64,000 nucleotides of DNA from Bombyx mori (Eukaryota > Arthropoda > Insecta > Lepidoptera > Bombycidae): positions 20,648,001-20,712,000 of the forward strand of contig NC_085107.1 of the NCBI RefSeq assembly GCF_030269925.1. Direction: 5' to 3'. The stretch's first letter is position 1, and the number at the start of each line of letters is the position of its first letter. The position numbers and the translations under genes were made by a program. The notes beneath the pieces are model-generated. The model had not been told where the DNA came from. It saw only the letters and a program-made list of their open reading frames with translations, and made no database searches. Shown piece after piece: positions 11,070 to 22,188 of this stretch.

Positions 11070-11550
11070 TCGACAAAAACAGACACAAATCAGATCGGAG
11101 ATATCGAAACCACATACTTACACTTGTCAAGGTTTTGATGTAGTCATTGCAATAGTCATCGGCTCCTTTATTGAGTCTGGTGTTCCTCTATTGAAGGGAG
11201 GACTGCACGGTTTCCCTGTCAAATTTAGTTCAGTATAACTTTATTATTAGGTTTATTGTACTGTTATTGTTTCTGGACAACACCCTACGCAAAACGACAT
11301 GGGTGCATGAGCCGCTCCGCTTGGCAATAGGGATGCCTAAACCATATACTAGCAAACTACAAAAACTTATGGCGAGAGAACATACATCATCATAGATCCT
11401 CAATCATTAAGACGAGGAGTAGGCGACCTGTGTGGGTTCGAGTCAGACATGCGACAACTGAGTGCCATCTTAGATATTGCAGCATTTGAGAGACTAAAAA
11501 CCAGTTTGAGGACAGGAAGTTTTTATTATTATTCTTGTTTCAACATACTC
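11070..11550. other. Host DNA, nothing recognised
   Basis: Would be the 3'UTR and downstream region if the preceding exon is real. No clear AATAAA within the first 150 bases. Confidence 0.45.
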
Positions 11551-11799
11551 TTTTTTTTATTGCTTAGTTGGGTGGACGAGCTCAAAACCCACCTGGTGTT
11601 AAGTGGTTACCGGAGCCCATAGACATCTACAACGTAAATGCGCCACCCACCTTGAGATATAAGTTCTAAGGTCTTAGCATAGTTGCAACGGCTGCCCCAC
11701 CCTTTAAACCGAAACGCATTACTGCTTCACGGCAGAAATAGGCTGGCTGGTGGTAGGTACCTACCCGTGCGGACTCACAAGAGGTCCTATCCCCAGTAA
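11551..11799 (-). mobile_element. Bm1 SINE, 5'-truncated, antisense
   Basis: T-run then ATTGCTTAGTTGGGTGGACG, the CCACCTGGTGTTAAGTGGTT block, CGCCACCCACCTTGAGATAT, CCGAAACGCATTACTGCTTC and the GTGCGGACTCACAAGAGGTC block. This is the 3' half of Bm1 in reverse orientation. The tRNA-derived head is missing, so it is 5'-truncated. Confidence 0.85.
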
Positions 11800-12554
11800 A
11801 GAGGTCCCACCACCTTTACTGGTCGTAGGACCTAGCTACTCCTACACGTAAAGATCAATGCCTAATCTTTACATTATAAGATATGGCTATGGACATGGCA
11901 TAAACCGACCCTGACCCGCAGCCTTTACATGAGTAAGTATCTAGTACTGGCGGTGAGGAGGTTACGAGGAACATTATCATCATTGAGTCTTCGATCGTAT
12001 TTATATCTCAGGATGAACGGCACCGTTCCATTTCCAGTTGGTACGAGCGCCGGTAGCCACTTGATGCTACGTGAGCGGCGAGCTCGACTGCTGGGCTACG
12101 GCAATGAAACGAACCTCACAGGCCATTAGACCATTTATATTTACAACTTCATTAGTGTTGGAAACGTACAGACACCGCTCGATGGGCAGTTCACGCGGGG
12201 TGCGTTGACGCGCTACAGGCTTCTCATTGCGAACATGTGTACTACAGATTGGATGGGATGGAGCATCGCAGCGCGTGCGGAGGGACAAGTGTAAACAAAG
12301 GCAGGCTGTAGACGTCGCGTATCGATCGCGGAGAGAGCGCGGAGGGAGCGCGGCGGCTGCTGTCTGGGCCCCGCCCCCGCCTCGCGACCCTAACACATGC
12401 TGTGCATTGCGTCCACGCAAACCAAAAGAAAGACACACCACACCACTAAAACAATAATAATATTATTACATCTGAAATTAATTTATCAGAGTGCTCATCT
12501 TACTCACTTGATCTACGACTATTCAGCTATTTAATTGGCACAACAGAAACCATT
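11800..12554. other. Host DNA, nothing recognised
   Basis: Contains a GC-rich pocket (about 12320-12380) with overlapping frames on both strands and no motif. Confidence 0.5.
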
Positions 12555-12690
12555 ATTCTAACACAGTTGAGACTCAGACCTCATGGCTCAAAATGAGTGG
12601 CGGCATCAAGTTATGTTGGGTATAAGCACCGATAACCACGCCTTACCAGGTGGGTCGTGCGCTCGTTCGCACATATTGCATTAAAAAAAC
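12555..12690 (+). repeat. SINE-like fragment related to the Bm1 3' region
   Basis: GAGACTCAGACCTCATGGCT, GAGTGGCGGCATCAAGTTAT, GATAACCACGCCTTACCAGG, TGGGTCGTGCGCTCGTTCGC and an A-tail follow the same block order as the Bm1 3' region, but are clearly diverged. This is a related SINE subfamily or a shared LINE-derived tail. Confidence 0.55.
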
Positions 12691-13310
12691 AGAGCCAAAC
12701 AACAAAACTATCAATTTCTGCTTCATTTTTAACCTTGTTTTTATTTAGGATTTCAATGGATTTTATAGATTAATTATCTATTTATTTTGGTAGTCCAAAG
12801 GGATACATACATAAATACCAAACACGTACATATGTATATCACCATGAACGACGTTTCACAGCGATGACTTAACACTGTGTAAAAAAACAAAATTTAAAAG
12901 GCGCTTTTACAGCAGTAAGAGCCCACTACGCCCACGCCGCCCACTGCGCGTGTTGTGGAGCGCGCTACCAGCTCAGGGTCGGCAGAGACCCTGGTAGAGC
13001 AGAGGTGTGTTCGGGATCCGTTAACACCATCTCTAAATCTTCTAATTCAATTGTGTGTGAATAAACCCATGTGTGACATTGTACATACAAATGTACCTAC
13101 GAGTATATGTAGCCTTTCTACTCGAATAATATCGGCATTCCAAATTTTATTAAATATACAATACGCGTGATGTGTTATTAAGTTATATAATTAAATAATG
13201 TTGAAGTGCACTCTACGACGATGAGGGCGCCGGGCGCGAAAATCGGCTACGTTGAACGATACTGAGTTAGCATTCCCGCTAGGCGCTGGCGAATCGATCA
13301 GACGACCGAG
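12691..13310. other. Host DNA, nothing recognised
   Basis: AT-rich, becoming GC-rich after about 13205. No gene is supported. Confidence 0.5.
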
Positions 13311-13353
13311 CCGCCCCGAGCCGCCCCGAGGCTCCCCGAGGCTCCCCGAGGCG
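13311..13353. repeat. Short CCCCGAG-type direct repeats
   Basis: GAGCCGCCCC is repeated twice, then GAGGCTCCCC twice: 10-bp units in a GC-rich pocket. Confidence 0.7.
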
Positions 13354-13510
13354 CTCCGACGGCCGCGCGTCTCGTCGAGCCCGCTGAGTGCCGCCGAGAG
13401 CGCCATTCCGTGCCGGCGAGCGAGGGCGCGAGGGCGTGTCTAGATGCGCTCAACGCGCTCTCAACACACTCACTGCACTCTTGGTCATCATCATGTTTTC
13501 TCGTTCGCAG

Positions 13511-13621
13511 GACGTGGATGCGATGTGCAGCCGATCCGTCCCGACAACGCTGCGGCACGGCGTGGTCTGCAACCCGACCGACCGACAGCGCACGTGCCGC
13601 CCTCTGCAGGGCTCAGGACGA
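13511..13621 (+). CDS. Candidate host-gene exon (low confidence)
   Basis: A GC-rich block after the acceptor CTCGTTCGCAG (ends 13510) and before a GTGAGA donor at 13622. One frame reads DVDAMCSRSVPTTLRHGVVC, then NPTDRQRTCRPLQ, with several cysteines. All three frames are nearly open, so the block cannot be assigned to a frame or to the same gene as the upstream blocks. Confidence 0.2.
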
Positions 13622-14984
13622 GTGAGAATTTTCTTATTGCGTTATTTTTAATAGAAACGATGAGCGCTTTTGTCGTGATATAAAGTATGTGTGGCGACTC
13701 GTATAATATCGTTGTTCCCTAGGCACCGCTAGTCGTCTCATGTCTGTGTCGTACAGTGAGGTTGCTCGCAGCCGTCCTGCTGTTCGCTATCTTCCCATCG
13801 ACAGCAATCCTCGTGTGAGTTCAGTCTGCATCCATTGTGTTTAGATCGGCTTCGCGCAACTGCCCCGCGCATGTCCGCATCATATTGATTTTGTATTGCG
13901 ACCCCAGACCGAGCGCGCCGCGCATGTCGACTGGTTCACTGTTCGCTAAAACTGACATCGATCAAGTTTCCTCCCGTCGCGTCGGCTCTGTTTTGTTAGC
14001 AACTGTTTTGCAATATAAAAGCGATTTTTGTCACAATTGTACCATTGTTTTGAGTGAAGGTGAACAGAGCATGTTGACTAGTCGAACAGTAATTAACAAA
14101 GTAATGGTTGCAGCATGGCAGCTCATATCCCGGGGTCTCACTCCGATCACGTTTTTACTGCATAGATGTGTGAACGAGCTCACATTTCAGTTCTTGTAAA
14201 GTATTCACCGCAGCACAAGCGCCTCGTATTGTGAATAACCAGCACCGACATTAAGACATGAGGTCGGAGTCAATTTGATTGTATGACCATACTCTTCATG
14301 CCGGAACGCGCTGCACGACAGGAACAGTGCAAGGTCGTACCATCTGCCCGTCGGACTTACGTATAACCTACATCCAGTCTCGGAACCGGCGTTTATATTC
14401 CTTTATAAATGAAATGGTTTTCGTTAAGACGGAACAAGTCATTTGCAACATTGGAAGGGGCTCTAGTATGCAATCAATATGTTCCAGACAGGGCGGGGCC
14501 AGCAGGGCTCACAGGTCTGAGGTGCGAGGGGCAGGGCTTGCGTGAAGGGGAGGTCAGTCTGTATGCATCGTTCCGCGCATGCGTCGAGGGGAGCCGTGCC
14601 GCAGTGCCGCAGTGCCGCACCCTCACTACTGGTTCGAAGCTGAATACCGGCGGACATCTGATGCTGTGCTTGTGCCGCCTCAACGTTACCGAGTTACTAA
14701 GTCGGAAGGTCATCAGCAGTCAGCATACAGTAATACAGAAACGTTTGAAGGTTTCAGATCTTAGACCCGAATAGCTCCATCGACAATCCATGTGGCACAT
14801 TCGTGATCTACCCTGTAGATCCGGGCTTTCGTAAAAAACAAATCGAAAGCTCGTCTCTACAGGTATATCACGGCTGGCCCACGCCACCTTTTCTACAATT
14901 AGTCAAGAACTGGTGGCGATTCAACATGCGGACGGAGCCAACGAGCCAACGAGTCGACGAGGTCGCGCGACCACTGACCGCGGC
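13622..14984. other. Host DNA, nothing recognised
   Basis: Frames of 88-121 codons at 13837-14774 overlap each other, lack family motifs and have no supporting splice or codon signal. Confidence 0.45.
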
Positions 14985-15042
14985 TACCCTGCGTCTACCC
15001 TGCGTCTACCCTGCGTCTACCCTGCGTCTACCCTGCGTCTAC
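14985..15042. repeat. 11-bp tandem repeat (CCCTGCGTCTA)n
   Basis: Five consecutive perfect or near-perfect CCCTGCGTCTA units: a small minisatellite. Confidence 0.9.
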
Positions 15043-15885
15043 AAACATTCCCATCGTATGCCTGATCGTATTCCTGTACATACTTATGCTACATTGTGTT
15101 ATGTTACCTTACTTTCAACTTTCTAACAGTGTCGTTGCAATACAGTCTCTACTACGTTTCCCAAAAGAAGGATTCTTTGTTTTGAAAAACGTACCGAGTT
15201 TACTGAAATTAATAATGATGTATATGTTGTGTGTCATTAATGTTGTGCTGGTGATGGTGGCGAGGCACTGGCGACTACTGTTATTGTGAACTCGATGTTA
15301 ATTTAGAGTCTTCTGTGGCGTTTGTTGAGCGCAATTACATTTTAATAAATATACTTTTAAAAAAATAAAATGTTTAATTATAAATCACGTGTCTTACTTC
15401 TCAAATCAATTCCTTTTTTATTTGAAATATTCTAGATTGTCTTTCTAACTCAATGAGAAGGAAATAATTCTAACCGATTTAATTGATCTTCGTGATCGAA
15501 GGGGTAACCCTGCAAAGTGGACTTCGGTTTCTGTTCCCGAAGGGTACTGTGACAGTCGGTATTACTATATCAAATTGAGGTGGTTAATGTGTACAGATTA
15601 TATAGTTGTTTGAACCTAATAAATCAATAAATAAAACGTTAATGTCTACTTTGAGAAATGAGTTTTAAGACTTATTATAGTATGTACACCAATTAGCCCA
15701 ATTCAGAATGAAGTTTCAGCACATATAAGAACCGACAATAAACAAAAAAATTTACTGAATTAGTACGAGCAATAAGGAGTATTAGCTACAGATCTTTTCT
15801 CACTGTTTTTTTCTCAGTCTCATCGCTCACAGAACCAATAGGGCCACTGTAGGGCCGCTAATAAGGTACTGCAGACATTTATTTT
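15043..15885. other. Host DNA, nothing recognised
   Basis: AT-rich and without recognised features. A short inverted pair (CTTCGTGATCGAAG, about 15488) is noted but not interpreted. Confidence 0.45.
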
Positions 15886-15915
15886 CATAATATATATATA
15901 TATATATATATATAA
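15886..15915. repeat. (TA)n microsatellite
   Basis: Alternating TA dinucleotides, about 13 units. Confidence 0.9.
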
Positions 15916-16594
15916 AGTTTTATAGCAAAATAGTTCTTGGGATTGAGTTATTATAAACTATGCCCCAGTACATAACAACAACAACATAATAGTATAAATA
16001 ACAACAGTGTAAACAAGAGTGTCGTGTGGAGCTACTATTAGATATAGTGCTACGGAGGATGGTACTTTGGAGGAATTTCTAACATCATTACAATGTTCCA
16101 ACAAGTTTTTGAGTTGGATGCACTCCCGAGTTTTATGACCTCGTAGACCAATAGTTACAGACCTCTTGTTTGGCCACCATCTACAAGCTATTGACATTCA
16201 TTCTGAGAATTAAAATTCAAGCTCATTTTTACTAATGAAATCTTATCACCACCTCAGAATGGCTGCAAGACAGGACCTCGATCTGTTGATACGGCCTTTA
16301 GCCAGCAGGATCGGAACGGTAAAATATGGCTTGGCTTGATTATAAGAAAGCGTATAACCCTGGGCCTAATGTATACATAGCTAGGCTTCTAGCTTAGGCT
16401 TAAAAAATCACCGTAACCCCACCCCCGCGGTGAGTGAGATATGTGGGAATTGAAACCCTGGACCGGAGTCCTGTCGGGGCTACTGAGACGGCGGGACATA
16501 GTTCACGCAGAGCATATTACATCCATCCGGGATTCCATACATCCATCCACCCGCCGGGATTTGAAGGCTTATTAGGCTTAGGCTTAGGATATAT
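15916..16594. other. Host or degraded repeat DNA at the arm/subtelomere boundary
   Basis: No intact gene. About 16328-16375 reads MAWLDYKKAYNPGPNV, reminiscent of RT motif A (D-Y-K-K-A-[YF]) and perhaps a LINE scrap. Degenerate AGGCTT repeats at about 16390-16406 and 16564-16590 resemble, but are not, TTAGG repeats. They lie just outside the antisense SART 3'UTR fragment. Confidence 0.4.
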
Positions 16595-17020
16595 TTAAGG
16601 CCCTACCACACCATACGACTCAACTTGGCACTCTCACACCCGACGTCCAGTCTCTGCCCAGGGTCAGAACCCGGTAAAAGTAGGCGGTCTCCGCAGTCAA
16701 CACTACAACCAGACTCGCGGCTCCACCTCTAGAATGCCCGACTGACGGGTTGTCGAGGCGATCGTCGACTATCAATCCGCCGTATGGCTACCCGTCAGGC
16801 CTAAGCGATGACGCAGGTGTTCCAGGATACTCAACTGGGTCAGAAAAAACCTGCCGGGTCGGAACGCGATACAACGTCGACCGGATTGCTCTGCGACAGT
16901 ATGTTCGGCGACGACAGCGACGAAGGCAATGCGGACCGAATCGCGGACCGCAGCCGACGATGCGCCGTCTCATCATCCTGGTGCCGGTGCCCTGGAGTGA
17001 AAGTAGCGTGCGACGCTTTT
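16595..17020 (-). mobile_element. SART-E-type 3'UTR fragment, antisense
   Basis: The reverse complement follows the 3'UTR of the SART-E copy (61470-61900) block for block: TTCGTCGCTGTCGTCGCCGA, ACATACTGT, TATCGCGTTCCGACCCGGCA, GAGTATCCTGGAACACC, CTGGTTGTAGTGTTGAC, GGGTTCTGACCC and GACGTCGGGTGTGAGAGTG. It is diverged, has no poly(A), lies outside TTAGG DNA and is opposite in orientation to every other SART here, so it is an old rearranged remnant. An antisense Bm1 follows directly. Confidence 0.85.
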
Positions 17021-17154
17021 TAGTTTTTTTATTGCTTAGATGGGTGGACGAGCTCACAGCCCACCTGGTGTTAAGTGGTTACTGGACCCATAGACATCTA
17101 CAACGTAAATGCGCCACCCACCTTGAGATATAAGTTCTAAGATCTCAGTATAGT
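17021..17154 (-). mobile_element. Bm1 SINE, 3' half, antisense (interrupted)
   Basis: Reverse-oriented Bm1: T-run, ATTGCTTAGATGGGTGGACG, CCACCTGGTGTTAAGTGGTT and CGCCACCCACCTTGAGATAT up to CTCAGTATAGT. A 5-kb LINE interrupts it here; the other half resumes at 22189. Confidence 0.88.
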
Positions 17155-17623
17155 GAATTCGTGCGTTGCGACCGTAGATAGTGGACGTCTCCGTGGTTGT
17201 TGTGGCATTATCGTTTCATTTAAGTTTAAATTTGTTAATTTTAAATTGTGATTGGTCGTTTTCAATTCATCGGTGGCTCCTTGTTCTTCCTTAACGTTTT
17301 TAACAGCTGACTCCACCTTTTGGGCGGTGTAACAGAGATAGAAGCTAGGTAAGATACGCCTTAGCTTTCTTATTGTGGCTGCTTCTCGCTTGAGCCTGCC
17401 GGTGGGTGCATGTTTGCTTGACACGCGTGTGCGCTTTGAGTGTGTCGAGTCGAAGAAATTACAAACATTCAAAAAAGTACTCGTGTGGCCGGGCGTGAAC
17501 TTGCGTCGCTGGACCTGCGTTTGGTCGTCGCCCTGTTGCTCCAACAATTAACTGAACTCACCTGCTAAATTATACATTGCCTTCATATTACTTTGAATCT
17601 AATCTCCTAATTTATAATTTATT

Positions 17624-18667
17624 ATGGAGTACACCTGCTGTAATAAAGTGGTCAATACTCGTGACAATAAGAAGTCAACCTTGGTGTGTACAGTGTGTAG
17701 AAATTATTATCATATCGGCTGTGTTCTTCCTGCAAAAAAGGATTGGACGCCGGATTCAGAATTTAAGTCTACATGGATATGTCTTAATTGTGCGACTAGA
17801 TCACGCACTGTTAATGATGACACTCCTGTCCGAGGCAATGTGAGGCCTCGAGCACCTGATACATCCAATGTTACGATGAGACCGTTGCGTACTGGATCCA
17901 GGGAACGTGAGGGACCTGAATTACAGGTTGTCCCTTTGGAACAGGTCAGGAGTATAGTGCGCGCGGAAGTCCAGGAAGCTGTTGCTTGTTTCAGGGACAC
18001 TATTCTTGAACTCAAGAGTGAAATCTCAACTCTTCGTGATAGTGTCTCCTTCATTAGTGACAAGTATGAAGCCATATCAAAAAAATTTCTTGAGTTTAAT
18101 GACCATCTGAAAGTTATTCCAACACTCAAAAACGAGCTCAGTATACTGGATTCAAGAATACAATCCATTGATTCTCAATTCAACTTAAAAGAGCAGTGGA
18201 GCAGGAGATCTAATATAGAAATTCTGGGTATCCCCGAAAGGAAAGGCGAAAATCTAATAGAATTGGTCTCGAAAATTGCCGAGAGGGCGGGTTTTGCCTT
18301 GAATCCTCAGATAGACGTCGATTTTGTTACAAGGGTTGCGCCGATGGACAGAAGCAGTAGCAGATCAAAGCCAGTTATTCTTAGATTTGTATCCCGATAT
18401 AGGAAGGATGACATGTTGGCTAAATTGCGGAGATTAAAGGAATTGAAATCTTCTGATATTGGATTCCCACATGATTCATCTAGGCTTTATTTTAATGACC
18501 ACCTCACGAAAAATAATAAACTTTTGTTAAAAAACGTAAAACATTTAGCCAAGGAAAAATTTTATAAATACGTGTGGGTACGTAATTGTACTGTACTGGT
18601 GCGAAAAAACGATGTTAGTCCGCCAGTCGTGATTGCTTCCCAAGATGATTTAAAAAAAATTATATAG
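17624..18667 (+). CDS. CR1-group LINE ORF1 protein (PHD-like finger, coiled coil, FP-like domain)
   Basis: A 347-residue RNA-binding ORF1 protein, expected to form the element's ribonucleoprotein. Residues 4-54 hold a Cys4-His-Cys3 pattern (CC, CTVCRNYYHIGC, WICLNC) typical of PHD-like fingers in CR1 ORF1. A heptad-rich coiled coil follows (about residues 105-185). The C-terminal half (SRRSNIEILGIPERKGEN..., about 190-330) resembles the domain shared between LINE ORF1 proteins and the baculovirus FP protein family. It starts at a true ATG and has no internal stop, so it looks intact. ORF2 follows after about 375 nt in another frame. Confidence 0.85.
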   Translation: MEYTCCNKVVNTRDNKKSTLVCTVCRNYYHIGCVLPAKKDWTPDSEFKSTWICLNCATRSRTVNDDTPVRGNVRPRAPDTSNVTMRPLRTGSREREGPELQVVPLEQVRSIVRAEVQEAVACFRDTILELKSEISTLRDSVSFISDKYEAISKKFLEFNDHLKVIPTLKNELSILDSRIQSIDSQFNLKEQWSRRSNIEILGIPERKGENLIELVSKIAERAGFALNPQIDVDFVTRVAPMDRSSSRSKPVILRFVSRYRKDDMLAKLRRLKELKSSDIGFPHDSSRLYFNDHLTKNNKLLLKNVKHLAKEKFYKYVWVRNCTVLVRKNDVSPPVVIASQDDLKKII

Positions 18668-19042
18668 GTGTTTTCCTTATTATTATATTCATTATTTTTA
18701 AAGTACATGCTATTTTTTGTAATGTAAAATATATCATAATTTTGTTTTTTTCTTTTCAAAAGTTGATGATCGGACTATTTCAGTTTTTTGAGAAACTTTT
18801 AAATGTTTTTTTAACTATTTTAATAACATTATGTAAGGCTTGTTATGATATAGCAACATACTTATTGTTTAGCATTGGAGAATTTTTTATTTTGTTCGTT
18901 TGGAACTTTTACTCCTGGGGTGGGTGTTTGATTAATGTTGAGATCTATATTCTCGTTTGTGTAGGTACTTATGTATTGACATGTCAATTATTATGCTGTG
19001 GTTTGAGCCGTGGACTATTAATACTGTTGGTTAATTATTTAT

Positions 19043-21931
19043 ATGATCTATTTTTTCTCTCTCTCTCTAATGGCTAATTTAAAGATTTTTTACCAGAACG
19101 TTCGTGGTTTACGTAGTAAAACTAATTTGTTTTATAGAAACATTATATTATGTGATAATGATATTATATGTCTTAGTGAGACATGGTTAATGCCGGGTAT
19201 TTATGACTCGGAGTTGTTTGATGAGCGTTTTGTTGTTTACCGTTGCGATCGGAACTATAACTCTCGAAATGATTCTTTGGGTGGCGGGGTACTTATTGCT
19301 GTGCGTAGAGGAATTACCGTTTTTAATTTAACCTGTCTCCCTTCCAACAGAAACCGATCAGCTGATATTATTTCGATAAAAATAAATATTAAGCACAATA
19401 ACGTTAGTAAACTACTCCATCTTTACTGTTGCTATTTTCCTCAATGTTCCTCTCAGTTTGAAGATGAAATTGGTTTTTTTGAGGATATTTCTGACACAAT
19501 TATTACTAATCCCGGTGACGAATTTTTGTGCGTCGGCGATTTCAATATAAGGAATGCTTCTTGGGAGCTGATCGGTGTTGATGGACCTGCTAGACTCTTG
19601 AATGGTGATCGGTGGGACTCACTTGTCTTTGGTCTTTCTAATTTTTTAGCTTTTAATAGTTTTAAACAATTTAATTCGATTTCTAATATAAATAAAAGAT
19701 GCTTAGATTTAGTAATAAGTAATTGTGCTTGTAAGGTTGTTCGTTCGTCCCTTCCTCTTGTATCTGAGGATAATCATCATCCAGCCTTAGATATTCAGAT
19801 TCAGGGGTTAGACGTGAGACCCCTACGTTCTCCTGGCCGGTCCATATTGCTTTTCCATAAAAGTGACTACTCTATTATTAACGAGGAACTTTCGAAAATT
19901 GATTGGAAACAATCTTTTATGAATTTAGATGTCGACATGGCCGTGGGCAAGTTTCATGAAATCTTAGACAAGATTATTTCTGATAATGTGCCTGTGAAGG
20001 TCGTAAGAGGTAACTCCAATTTCCCTTACTGGTACTCCTCTGCTTTAATCAAGTTGATTAAAGAAAAAAGAAAATTTCACAGGAAATGGAAATGTTATGG
20101 TCGATTGGCCGACTATTCAAGTTTTTCTGTTCTTCGTGAAAGACAAAAAGCCTTAAAAATTTGCTGTTACAATGCACACATAACAAAGTGTGAGGATGAT
20201 ATCTTGAAGTGCAGTAAGCAATTTTGGAGATTTGTTAAATCCAAGAGGAGTGCTGGGGATTTTCCTAACGAATTGTTCTTAAATGATAGGTGCTCATCTG
20301 ATGGTTCTGAAATATGTAATTTATTTAATGTTCATTTTGGTTCTGCCTTTTTAACTAACAATACACAGTCAGCATCATCGTTAAGTTATACCCCTGCTTC
20401 TTACGACCTTAACTGTGTAGATATTTCTTCATTTTTTATTTCGGTGGGTAAAGTCAAGCAATATTTAAAAAATCTTGATATTTCCAAGGGTGCTGGTCCG
20501 GATGGTATTCCTGTTTTTTTGCGACAATGTTACGCTCAGCTGTGTTACCCTTTGCATCTTCTTTTTAATCACTCATTATCAACAGGTGTTATGCCCCGTA
20601 TTTGGAAGCGGTCGTTCGTGGTGCCAGTCTTTAAGAGCGGTGATAAACATAACATAGCTAACTACAGACCAATTTCTAAAATTTGTGCCATCCCTAAGAT
20701 GTTTGAACGTATAGTTTATGATTTTTTATTTCCATTGATTAGGCCTCATATTATAGAGCAACAGCATGGTTTTATAAGCCATAGATCTACTGAGACAAAC
20801 CTCTGTGAGTTTTTGGATAATGTATTGAGCTCCATGGAGGATGGTCATCAGGTTGATGTGGTGTACACGGATTATTCCAAAGCGTTCGATCGAATAAATT
20901 TTGACATCTTGATTGAGAAATTGCATGGACTTGGGGTCCACGGTGATTTGCTGCGATGGCTTGAGTCTTATGTTAGAGATCGCAGTCAGGCTGTGACTTT
21001 CAATGGTTTTTGTTCATCATTTGCACCTGTTCCCTCGGGAGTTCCTCAGGGCTCTCATCTCGGTCCTATGTTATTTAATATATATGTCAATGACGTTTCG
21101 AATGTTTTCAGGAAATCCAAATTCATTATGTACGCTGATGACAAAAAAGTATATAAAGTTATAAAGTCCTTAAACGACTGTTTGGAATTACAGGATGATT
21201 TGAACAACTTATTTGTTTACTGTCAAAATAACTTACTCACAGTGAATACTAATAAGTGTACTATTATAACATTCTCACGTGGAAGATCGAATATCTTGTA
21301 TGACTATTCTATTAATGGTCAAACTTTGGTACGCACCACAGTTGTTCGTGATTTGGGTATTTATTTGGATTCCAGTTTGATTTTTGATTTTCATGTTAAT
21401 GAAATAGTAAATAAGGCTTTTCGAATGTTAGGCTTCATACTTAGAGTTGTTAAAGACTTTAAAAGACCATCTACTTTGATTCTGTTGTACAACAGTTTTG
21501 TACGGTCTATATTGGAATATGGCTCCGTCACATGGAACCCCCAATATAATATTTATATTCAGCGACTAGAAAGAGTCCAAAAAAAGTTTTTTAAGCATCT
21601 TTTATACCATTGTCGTCGCTTTAACTCTCCAGAACCGACAGAATTTGTCTCTCTAGTCGATCGCAGGCTACTGAGGGATCAAATGTTTTTATATAAAATA
21701 ATAAATAACGAGATTGATTCTAGCTATCTACTTTCCAAAATTTCATTTAAATGTAGTCGTATTTCCGCGCGTTCTAAACAGACCTTCCACATGTCCACGG
21801 CTCGAACGAAATATGCTTCTAACTCTTTTGTCCGTAGATCTTGTAGGTTGTATGATGCTAAGTTCTCTAATGCTGATATCTTTTGCTTGTCACTTGTAGC
21901 ATATAGAAAAGCTATTTTGGAGTGTTTATAG
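19043..21931 (+). CDS. CR1-group LINE ORF2 (endonuclease-reverse transcriptase)
   Basis: The 962-residue ORF2 nicks target DNA and copies its own RNA from the nick. Met at 19070 is an alternative start, since the conserved FYQNVRGLRSKTN begins just after it. APE-type endonuclease motifs: NVRGL, LSETW, VGDFNIRNASW and SEDNHHPALD. RT motifs: GAGPDGIP, NYRPIS, QHGFISHRSTETN, DYSKAFDRI, GVPQGSHLGPMLF and YADD (residues 697-700 from 19043). The thumb region follows (LGIYLDSSLIFDFHV). No stops or frameshifts, so it is potentially functional. No RNase H domain. Confidence 0.9.
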   Translation: MIYFFSLSLMANLKIFYQNVRGLRSKTNLFYRNIILCDNDIICLSETWLMPGIYDSELFDERFVVYRCDRNYNSRNDSLGGGVLIAVRRGITVFNLTCLPSNRNRSADIISIKINIKHNNVSKLLHLYCCYFPQCSSQFEDEIGFFEDISDTIITNPGDEFLCVGDFNIRNASWELIGVDGPARLLNGDRWDSLVFGLSNFLAFNSFKQFNSISNINKRCLDLVISNCACKVVRSSLPLVSEDNHHPALDIQIQGLDVRPLRSPGRSILLFHKSDYSIINEELSKIDWKQSFMNLDVDMAVGKFHEILDKIISDNVPVKVVRGNSNFPYWYSSALIKLIKEKRKFHRKWKCYGRLADYSSFSVLRERQKALKICCYNAHITKCEDDILKCSKQFWRFVKSKRSAGDFPNELFLNDRCSSDGSEICNLFNVHFGSAFLTNNTQSASSLSYTPASYDLNCVDISSFFISVGKVKQYLKNLDISKGAGPDGIPVFLRQCYAQLCYPLHLLFNHSLSTGVMPRIWKRSFVVPVFKSGDKHNIANYRPISKICAIPKMFERIVYDFLFPLIRPHIIEQQHGFISHRSTETNLCEFLDNVLSSMEDGHQVDVVYTDYSKAFDRINFDILIEKLHGLGVHGDLLRWLESYVRDRSQAVTFNGFCSSFAPVPSGVPQGSHLGPMLFNIYVNDVSNVFRKSKFIMYADDKKVYKVIKSLNDCLELQDDLNNLFVYCQNNLLTVNTNKCTIITFSRGRSNILYDYSINGQTLVRTTVVRDLGIYLDSSLIFDFHVNEIVNKAFRMLGFILRVVKDFKRPSTLILLYNSFVRSILEYGSVTWNPQYNIYIQRLERVQKKFFKHLLYHCRRFNSPEPTEFVSLVDRRLLRDQMFLYKIINNEIDSSYLLSKISFKCSRISARSKQTFHMSTARTKYASNSFVRRSCRLYDAKFSNADIFCLSLVAYRKAILECL

Positions 21932-22188
21932 GGTGATTTGGCCCGATAAGTGTTGTAGTTTTATAGTGTGAGTTAATGTATAAAATGATATGTGCGTATT
22001 GTGTTGCTTTTGTTTTTTTTTTGTAATTTAAATTTCTAAATTTCTCTTCTTGTTCACTATCTACTTATATGTGATTTTGATTGTGGAAACATATTTGGTT
22101 ATTGTTTTAGCTATATTTTTTAAATATTGTATGTTTTGTATTGTACTGTTTGTTTCCCAAATAAATAAATAAATAAATAAATAAATAA

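Larger units (their letters stand above)
17155..22188 (+). mobile_element. Full-length CR1-group LINE inserted in Bm1
   Basis: A ~5.03-kb non-LTR retrotransposon: 5'UTR (17155-17623), ORF1 with a PHD-like finger, a ~0.4-kb spacer, ORF2 with endonuclease and RT, a short 3'UTR and an (AAAT)n tail (about 22158-22188). The Bm1 sequence on either side is continuous apart from a short duplication (ATAGT, 17150-17154 and 22189-22193, partly merged with the tail). A PHD-like ORF1 and a microsatellite tail instead of poly(A) point to the CR1 group (CR1/Crack/Daphne-like). Clade is not resolved. Confidence 0.85.

Noticed and set aside
13837..14774. Overlapping 88-121-codon frames as genes
   Set aside because: They overlap each other in different frames and have no family motif or codon signal.
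16564..16590. Degenerate AGGCTT repeats as telomeric DNA
   Set aside because: Period and sequence do not match TTAGG, and the orientation does not fit the adjacent antisense SART fragment.
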